DNA of 64,000 nucleotides, taken from assembly GCA_039720395.1 (NCBI GenBank), contig CM077824.1:22158013-22222012 (forward strand), written 5' to 3'. This stretch comes from Liquidambar formosana (lineage: Eukaryota > Streptophyta > Magnoliopsida > Saxifragales > Altingiaceae). The notes under the pieces were generated by a model. The model saw nothing but the letters and a program-made list of their open reading frames with translations. It was not told the origin of the DNA and did no database searches. The position numbers and the translations under genes are program-made. Of this stretch, positions 60,563 through 64,000 are shown in pieces (the stretch's first letter is position 1; each line of letters opens with the position of its first letter).

Positions 60563-63500
60563 CTATAGCCAATCCACAATGTATCTAATACCCATTTCCT
60601 GTCTGTGGTGATCCAACTGCTCTTGGGTCATAGCTTTAGTGAAGGGATCTGCTACATTCTCTGTTGTGTGAATCTTCTGTATGCTAATATCACCTCTTCC
60701 AATGATCTCTCTAATCACATGGAATCGACGCTCAATGTGTTTGGACTTTTGATGAGACCGTGGTTCCTTAGCTTGAGCAATAGCCCTGTTGTTGTCACAA
60801 AACAATGGCAAGGGCTTCTCAATGGCAGGAACTACTCCCAGTTCAGTAATGAACTTCTTTATCCAAACAGCTTCCTTTGCAGCCTCTGATGCAGCAATGT
60901 ACTCAGCCTCTGTAGTGGAGTCCGTTGTAACATCCTGTTTACAGCTCCTCCAACTTACAGCTCCACCATTCAAGGTGAAAACATACCCCGATGTTGATTT
61001 CCTATCATCATCGTCAGATTGAGAATCCGTATAACCAACCATTTCTAAATTTCTTCCTCCATAGACAAGGAATAGTTCCTTAGTTCTTCTTAAGTACTTA
61101 AGGACAGCCTTGACTGCTTCCCAGTGTTTCACACCTGGGTCTGCCTGATATCTGCTTGTAACACTTACACCAAAAGCGATATCTGGTCTTGTACATAACA
61201 TGGCATACATTAGACTCCCTACTGCAGAAGCATAGGGAATCGTCCTCATGTACGCAATCTCCTCTGGAGTTTTAGGTGCCATGTTTTTAGACAACTTGAT
61301 TCCATGCCTAACAGGAATTAGACCTCTTTTGGAATCTTCTAAATTGAACCTTTTTAATATTTTGTCTATGTACAATGATTGGGAGAGACCTAGCATCCTT
61401 TTAGATCTATCTCTATAGACCTTTATTCCCAGAATATAGGATGCTTCTCCCAAATCTTTCATGGAGAAATTCTGTGAAAGCCACTCTTTCACTTTTGATA
61501 ACGTTTCTACTTTATTCCCGATAAGTAGAATGTCATCAACATATAGGACTAGGAAGGTAATCGCACTCCCACTAACTTTCTTGTACACACATGGTTCATC
61601 CATATTCTATAGGAAACCAAACGATTTGATTGCCTCATCGAATCGGATGTTCCAGCTTCTAGAAGCTTGTTTAAGTCCATAAATGGACCGCTGTAGCTTG
61701 CACACTTTGTGGTCCTCACCACTGGATGTAAAACCCTCAGGTTGCTGCATATAAAGGTCTTCCTCAATGTTTCCATTAAGGAAAGCGGTCTTTACATCCA
61801 TTTGCCATATCTCATAATCGTAGTGCGCAGCTATAGCTAACAAGATCCTAATGGACTTAAGCATAGCCACTGGCGAGAAGGTTTCCTCATAGTCAATACC
61901 ATGTCTTTGTCAGTAACCTTTTGCCACTAGCCTAGCCTTGTAGGTCTCTACCTTTCCATCTGAGCCTATCTTCCTTTTAAAGATCCATTTGCAGCCAATA
62001 GGTACTATACCTTCTGGTGGATCAACTAAAGTCCAGACTTTGTTGGAATACATCGAGTCCATTTCAGATTTCATAGCTTCCAGCCATTTGTTCGAATCAA
62101 TATCCGAAATCGCCTGTCCATAAGTAGTAGGGTCATCTGGGTGTTCTCTATCACCAAGGAACAATTCCTCTGCATTATGGTTGAGAAATCCATATCTCTC
62201 AGGTGCAACAGATACCCTACTCGATCTACGGAGAGGTTGTGGTACATTAGTGGGTTCTGTCTCATCAGGGACAGGGGTGGGATCACTATCGGTTTGTGTC
62301 TCATCAGACAATTCTTTGAGTTCTATTTTCCTGTTATTGCCTCCTTCTTGAATAAACTCTTTTTCAAGAAAGACTGCAAACTTACTAACAAACACCTTTT
62401 GTTCATCAGGATAATAGAAATAATATCCTAAACTCTCTTTAGGATATCCCACAAACCTACATTTAATTGATCTTGATTCTAACTTGGTTGCATCATGTGT
62501 CTTTACATATGCAGTGCAACCCCATACCTTAATATGTTTAAGGCTTGGTGCTCTCCCTTTCCATATCTCATACGGTGTCTTAGGGACAGATTTGGTTGGG
62601 ACTCTGTTCAACAGGTACGCGGCAATTTCCAGGGCATGTCCCCAGAAGGACAATGGTAAATCAGTGTAACTCATCATGGACCTAACCATATCCAATAAGG
62701 TTCTATTCCTCCTTTCTGACACACCATTAAGCTGTGGTGTTCCAGGAGGTGTCCATTGAGATAGAATGCCCGCTTGAACAAGATGATCTAAAAACTCACC
62801 AGTTAAATATTCTCCTCCTCGATCCGATCGAAGAGCTTTAATACTTTTACCAGTTTGTTTCTCTACTTCATATCTGAATTCTTTGAACTTTTCAAATGCT
62901 TCAGATTTGTACTTCATTAAGTACACATACCCGTACCTAGAATAATCATCGGTAAAGGTTATAAAGTAAGAGAAACCTCCACGAGCATGTATGCTCATAG
63001 GACCACATACATCACTATGTATCAATCCTAATATGTCTGCAGCTCTCTCACCGTGACCGGTGAAAGGTGACTTGGTCATTTTACCTAGTAAACAAGATTC
63101 ACAAGTTGGAAAGGGCATAGAAACCAATGGACCCAATTGTCCATCCTTACACATCTTGTTAATCCTATTCTCACTGATATGACCTAGTCTCAAGTGCCAG
63201 TCATATGCGGAGTTTTCTTCATCTCTTGTTCTCTTGGGTTTGTTTGCATTCAATTTAGAACTATCATGCTCTATGCAATTAACATTTGCAATAAAGTTTA
63301 GAAAATAAAGGCCATTCACATAAACTCCAGAAGTAATGAACTCTTCATTTTTAAATAAAGAACATTTATTCTCCTAAAAAACAAACCTAAATCCTTGTTT
63401 AGATAATACTGAAATAGAAATAATGTTTCTTATAACTTCTGGAATATAAAGACAGCCTGATAATTCTAAACTACTCCCACTAGGCAAAGTCAAGCAGCAA

Positions 63501-64000
63501 GTCCCCACGGCTAATGCAGCAACGTTTGCTCCATTTCCCACTCGTAGGGTTACTTCTCCTTTACTCAGCCTTCTGCTTCCCACTAGGTCCTGCATGGAAT
63601 TGCAAATATGAGAACTCGCACCAGAATCTAGTACCCAAGTGGAAGCAGAGCTAACACTCATGTTAGTCTCAAGTATAAGAGCATAATCCATACCTTCCGA
63701 AGGTTGGTTCTTCAGAGTATCTAGATACTCTTGGCAGTTACGTTTCCAATGCCCATCTTTGCCGCAGTAAAAACAGATCCCTTTACCTTTCCTCTTCCTT
63801 TGGGTACTCTTACCCTTTCTTATTCCCTTGCCTTTAGGCTTGAGTATAGAATTGGAAGCAGGAACTTCAACCCATTCATCACATTCAAGCAAGAACTCTT
63901 TGCCATACAACTCTTGTATGTGGATAAATATCTCGGGTGCACTTCCCATGGACTCGTATTGCTTCTTAAGCTCAGGACTTAGAGACACCATCATATAGCA
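60563..64000 (-). pseudogene. Copia-2 gag-pol (TNT1-94-like), three in-frame stops, 5' end outside window
   Basis: One reading frame runs leftwards from the window edge with no frameshift. In order it has the gag zinc knuckle CFYCGKDGHWKRNC (about 63755), protease LDSGASSHIC (about 63620), and the integrase zinc finger ending CESCLLGK (about 63090). The integrase core with LRSDRGGEY and NGVSERRNR spans about 62700-62850. RT has GCKWIFKRK, then VKTAFLNG and LYVDD (about 61530), and RNase H has DSTTEAEYIAA and CDNN. Stops are TAG at 63371-63373, TGA at 61907-61909 and TAG at 61604-61606. It is the better-preserved relative of copia-1. Confidence 0.93.

Overview
The window is plant nuclear DNA (an angiosperm, probably a eudicot; the species cannot be fixed from sequence alone) and is made almost entirely of nested LTR retrotransposons. 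I found no independent host gene, rRNA or tRNA gene. The main family is a Ty3/gypsy element of the Tat/Ogre lineage, recognised by gag, protease with a G-patch motif, reverse transcriptase, a degenerate RNase H followed by a second archaeal-type RNase H, then integrase. The second family is Ty1/copia of the TNT1-94 type. Every coding copy carries stops or frameshifts, so this is a silenced, decaying repeat island.

Layout. Element A (+ strand, 1-8737): 3' end of pol, an antisense gene (ORF2, 2219-3507), a hairpin-rich tandem array (3991-5820) and a 2.78-kb 3' LTR (5956-8737). Element B (- strand, 8738-20127): pol, a probable PR-RT intron, protease, gag, leader, primer-binding site and a 3.48-kb 5' LTR; its 3' part is cut off by A. 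Fragment F (+ strand, 20128-21075): a protease piece caught between B and C. Element C (- strand, 21076-34276): 3' LTR, hairpin arrays, an antisense seven-exon gene (gene 1), antisense ORF2, and pol; its 5' part is cut off by D. Element D (- strand, 34277-58887): same plan as C, with a copia element in its 3' LTR (copia-1, 35004-44691, TSD CCATG) and a solo LTR in its pol (55856-58629, TSD GGTAA/GGTAG). Copia-2 (- strand, 58888 to window end) cuts D's reverse transcriptase.

The unusual part is the cargo between pol and the 3' LTR. C and D carry two genes on the strand opposite to gag-pol: gene 1 (580 codons, six phase-0 GT-AG introns) and ORF2 (428 codons, single exon). Both look like diverged members of the plant-mobile-domain/DUF7745-like group. 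A GC-rich palindrome with conserved arms (eight copies) sits upstream of the LTR TATA box, of ORF2 and of gene 1, so sense and antisense promoters seem to share one module. Next to the 3' LTR lie tandem arrays of short hairpins whose two arms change together between repeats, the pattern of compensatory substitution. Extra antisense ORFs in Tat/Ogre elements and plant mobile domains inside transposons are already known in general. The shared palindrome and covarying hairpin arrays are the parts I do not recognise as described.
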